Assembly: GCA_035505375.1 (NCBI GenBank)
Contig: DATJQV010000073.1
Coordinates: 1-45,650, forward strand
Length of the DNA stretch: 45,650 nucleotides
Reading direction: 5' to 3'
DNA from: a bacterium
GTDB taxonomy: Bacteria > Hydrothermota > Tepidihabitantia > Tepidihabitantales > Tepidihabitantaceae
Every line of letters begins with the position of its first letter. Position 1 is the stretch's first letter. The position numbers and the translations under genes were made by a program. Below the pieces are notes generated by a model, which was not told the origin of the DNA, did no database searches, and saw only the letters and a program-made list of their open reading frames with translations. Below, in pieces: positions 43,577 through 45,650 of the stretch.

Positions 43577-44349
43577 ACCCCGGTAACCTGCAAAGAGTAT
43601 CCGCAGACTACGCAGATTACACAGATGGGTCCGGACGGAAATCGGCGGAACCCATGAAGTCTGTGGATATTCTCTCCGGTCCTCCCTCGCCCCGCCTGCG
43701 GGGAGAGGGCCAGGGTGAGGGGTGTGCGAACCGCCCCATGCGCAACCTGAGAACGTCGCTCCTGATGCTGGGCATCTTCTCGCTCCTGCTGGGCATCATC
43801 TACCCGCTCGCCGTCACCGGCATTGCCCAAGTCCTCTTTCCCTTCCGCGCCAACGGCAGCCTGGTCAGCGCGGGACATGACCGAAACTCTCCGGGAGTTT
43901 CGGATCGTGTCCCAAGCGGACCCGTCGGCTCCCTCCTCATCGGCCAGCAGTTCTCTTCTCCCCTGTACTTCCACGGCCGTCCGTCCGAATGCGGGTACGA
44001 TGCCGCTCACTCGACCGGGCTGAACCTCGGGCCGTCTAACCCCGCCTTTCTCGCCCAGACCCGCGCCCGTGTCGAAAGCCTCAAGACGGAAGAGAACTTG
44101 CCGCCCGGCGCGACCGTGCCCGCCGACCTTGTGCTCGCATCCGCCAGCGGGCTCGACCCCGACATCTCTCCTCAGTCGGCGCTCTTGCAGGTAGCACGGA
44201 TTGCGAGAGTCCGCAACCTTGAGCCCGCGCTCGTCCGCAGCCTCGTGCTGCGTCACACCGATCGGCCTTTCCTTGGCGTCTTCGGTGAGCCCCGGGTGAA
44301 CGTCTTGAAACTGAACCTCGCGCTCGATAGCATATCCGCTGGGAGATGA
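43573..44349 (+). CDS. kdpC: K+-transporting ATPase subunit KdpC
   Basis: KdpC stabilises the KdpAB complex. The classical protein begins at [19 protein letters not shown] (ATG 43738, about 203 residues). The frame, however, opens at an ATG that overlaps the kdpB stop (ATGA), the usual coupled start, which gives 258 residues with a 55-residue extension coded by two word repeats ([19 protein letters not shown] and [14 protein letters not shown]). I take 43573 because of the overlap but cannot exclude 43738. Conserved parts are [58 protein letters not shown] and [12 protein letters not shown] 42-bp hairpin (43872-43913) is inserted in frame after NGSLVSA. Confidence 0.92.
   Translation: MNPGNLQRVSADYADYTDGSGRKSAEPMKSVDILSGPPSPRLRGEGQGEGCANRPMRNLRTSLLMLGIFSLLLGIIYPLAVTGIAQVLFPFRANGSLVSAGHDRNSPGVSDRVPSGPVGSLLIGQQFSSPLYFHGRPSECGYDAAHSTGLNLGPSNPAFLAQTRARVESLKTEENLPPGATVPADLVLASASGLDPDISPQSALLQVARIARVRNLEPALVRSLVLRHTDRPFLGVFGEPRVNVLKLNLALDSISAGR
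43595..43678. repeat. CGCAGATTACACAGAT word hairpin at the kdpC 5' end
   Basis: ATCCGCAGACTACGCAGATT and ACACAGATGGGT pair imperfectly with ACCCATGAAGTCTGTGGATA. In frame with kdpC. Confidence 0.7.
43681..43722. repeat. CCCTC/GAGGG palindrome, copy 3
   Basis: CCCTCGCCCC-gcct-GCGGGGAGAGGG followed by CCAGGGTGAGGGG. Related to 11691-11748 and 33108-33165. In frame with kdpC. Confidence 0.65.
43872..43913 (+). repeat. In-frame hairpin family, copy 3
   Basis: 42 bp. The minus strand shows the same outer arms GGGACACGATCC and GGTCATGTCCC as copies 1 and 2, with longer inner arms GAAACTC/GAGTTTC. It codes [14 protein letters not shown] in KdpC. Its orientation relative to the coding strand matches the other two copies; its reading frame differs. 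Confidence 0.88.
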
Positions 44350-44476
44350 CTGATAACCAATTCCTGATGACGAACCAACGAGGAAATGACCACATGTTGT
44401 TCAACCCGACTCAGTCCTGTTTGGTCATTTGGGCATTGGGACTTGATTGGGAATTGGCAATTGGGGCTTGGGCATT
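44350..44476. repeat. CCAATTCC/GGAATTGG word hairpin before kdpD
   Basis: ATAACCAATTCCTGATGACG and GAAATGACCAC pair with TTTGGTCATTTGGGCATTGG, GGGAATTGGCAATTGGGGCT. It fills the kdpC-kdpD spacer and ends at the kdpD ATG. Same family as 21866-21996. Confidence 0.7.
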
Positions 44477-45650
44477 ATGAGTGAGACCCGCCCCAGCCCC
44501 GACGCCCTCCTGAAGGAAATCCAGAAGGAAGAGGGCAAGCACGGCCGACTCAAGATATTCCTCGGCTACTCGCCGGGTGTGGGCAAGACCTACTCGATGC
44601 TCGAAGAGGCGCACCTGCTCAAACGCCGCGGCGACGACGTCGTGGTGGGCGTAGTCGAGACGCACAAGCGCGCCGAGACCGCGGAACTGCTGCAGGACCT
44701 CGAAGTCATCCCCTCCAAGTCGGCCGACTACAAGGGCATCAGGCTTGAGGAGTTCGACCTCGACGCGGTGCTCAAGCGCAAGCCCTCGGTCGTGCTCGTA
44801 GACGAACTCGCCCACTCGAACGCACCCTGGAGCCGCCACCCGAAGCGCTATCAGGACGTCGAAGAGCTGCTCGCTGCGGGCATCGACGTCTACACCACGG
44901 TCAACGTCCAGCACTTCGAGAGTCAGAACGACATCATCGCCAAGATAGCCGGCATCCGCATGCAGGAGACCGTGCCCGACGACCTGCTCGACCGGGCCGA
45001 CGAAGTCCAGGTGATTGACATCCCGCTCGAAGAGCTATTCGAACGCCTGCGCGAAGGCAAAGTCTACATCCCCGAACAGGCAAAACAGGCGATGGCCGGC
45101 TTCTTCCAGCGCGGCAACCTTGTCGCCTTGCGCGAAATCACGCTGAGCGTGGCCGCGCGCAAGATGGACAGCGAGCTCTTGAACTACATGCGGGCCAAGG
45201 CAATCTCGAGCACCTGGCCGGCCGCGGGACGGCTGATGGTCTGCATCGGCCCGACCCCGACCGCGAGCCAGCTTGTGCGCAAGGCCTACCGCATCGCCAA
45301 GGACACCAGTGCCGAGTGGTTCGCGGTCTACGTCGCGGCCCCGAGCGCGACCGAGCTTTCACCCCAGCAAAAGACCTGGCTGGCCGACGCCTTCAACCTC
45401 GCCGAGGAGTTCGGCGCGCACGCGACTACCCTGTCCGGCTTCGACGTCGTGCCCGGCCTGCTCCGCTTCGCCCGCGAGAACAACGTCGCGAGTATCCTCA
45501 TCGGCAAACCCCGGCGGTCACTGCTTCAGGCCATGTTCATCCGCTCGCCTATCTACCGGCTCATGCGGGAACAGACCGACTACGACATCTACCTCCTCGC
45601 GCCGACCGTGGAAGAAAAGACCTCCTCGTCCTCCTCCCCCCCCCCCCCGC
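44477..45650 (+). CDS. kdpD: Osmosensitive K+ channel sensor kinase KdpD, N-terminal part
   Basis: 391 codons are seen before the window ends. KdpD senses K+ and controls kdp expression with KdpE. The N-terminal KdpD domain contains Walker A in GYSPGVGKTYSMLEEAHLL (Lys37), VVVGVVETHKRAET, Walker B-like VVLVDELAHSNAPWSRHPKR, and GIDVYTTVNVQHFES. A universal-stress-protein-like domain follows from about residue 250 (RLMVCIGPTPTASQLVRKAY) to YDIYLLAP. The last visible residues are a Ser/Pro run coded by TCC repeats and a 13-base C tract. The transmembrane and histidine-kinase parts are beyond the window. The ATG sits at the end of a word-repeat hairpin with no clear ribosome-binding site. Confidence 0.94.
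   Translation, partial: MSETRPSPDALLKEIQKEEGKHGRLKIFLGYSPGVGKTYSMLEEAHLLKRRGDDVVVGVVETHKRAETAELLQDLEVIPSKSADYKGIRLEEFDLDAVLKRKPSVVLVDELAHSNAPWSRHPKRYQDVEELLAAGIDVYTTVNVQHFESQNDIIAKIAGIRMQETVPDDLLDRADEVQVIDIPLEELFERLREGKVYIPEQAKQAMAGFFQRGNLVALREITLSVAARKMDSELLNYMRAKAISSTWPAAGRLMVCIGPTPTASQLVRKAYRIAKDTSAEWFAVYVAAPSATELSPQQKTWLADAFNLAEEFGAHATTLSGFDVVPGLLRFARENNVASILIGKPRRSLLQAMFIRSPIYRLMREQTDYDIYLLAPTVEEKTSSSSSPPPP
45636..45648 (+). repeat. C13 homopolymer inside kdpD
   Basis: Thirteen C residues after TCCTCCTCC, coding Ser-Pro runs. This close to the window edge it could be a real slippage tract or an assembly-end artefact. Confidence 0.7.

Overview
The window is a GC-rich bacterial chromosome segment, probably from an uncultivated Gram-negative lineage of the FCB/WOR-3 (Stahlbacteria) kind. 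That placement is inference. It rests on many secreted beta-propeller proteins that end in type IX-like C-terminal sorting domains, a PorV/PorQ-family outer-membrane protein, lipoproteins with PKD-like and PQQ-like repeats, and a DUF4175 protein. No rRNA, tRNA, CRISPR array or phage module was seen.

Layout. (1) 1-12222, minus strand: the tail of a sorting-domain gene, a REP-associated (Y1/HUH) transposase framed by matching hairpins, an LVIVP-repeat secreted protein, a 12-base-period intergenic array, a DUF4258-DUF2283 pair lying between a duplicated gdhA 3' end and gdhA itself, a TPR protein, a DUF4175 protein and a small lipoprotein. (2) 12538-15855, plus strand: rho, rpmE (L31), prfB with an intact programmed +1 frameshift site, and a 4Fe-4S ferredoxin; a second 12-base-period array follows. 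(3) 16464-34845, minus strand: two tandem 712-residue PQQ-propeller lipoproteins, a PorV-like protein, three giant secreted propeller proteins sharing C-terminal modules, a DUF2156 protein, a membrane protein and a HEAT-repeat lipoprotein. (4) 34904-45650, plus strand: an MFS transporter, a P2-type ATPase fused to an N-terminal PTS EIIA domain, and kdpA-kdpB-kdpC-kdpD (kdpD runs off the window).

How they work together. The right-hand block looks like a potassium/cation homeostasis island: the Kdp high-affinity K+ pump, its KdpD sensor, and an unusual EIIA-P-type ATPase that could link phosphotransfer state to ion pumping. The secreted propeller proteins, the PorV-like protein and the sorting domains fit one surface-display or secretion system. 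The plus block is housekeeping.

The most unusual signal is a layer of repeated DNA laid over otherwise normal genes. A 39-42 bp hairpin family with fixed outer arms and covarying inner arms sits in frame, in the same orientation relative to transcription, in three unrelated genes. Many short word-repeat palindromes lie between genes and also in frame inside genes (kdpB twice, kdpC, the DUF4175 gene twice, the DUF2156 gene, all three propeller paralogues, and the ends of prfB, the TPR gene and the HEAT gene). Two intergenic loci carry degenerate arrays with a strict 12-base period. The in-frame insertions resemble, by analogy only, the Rickettsia palindromic elements.
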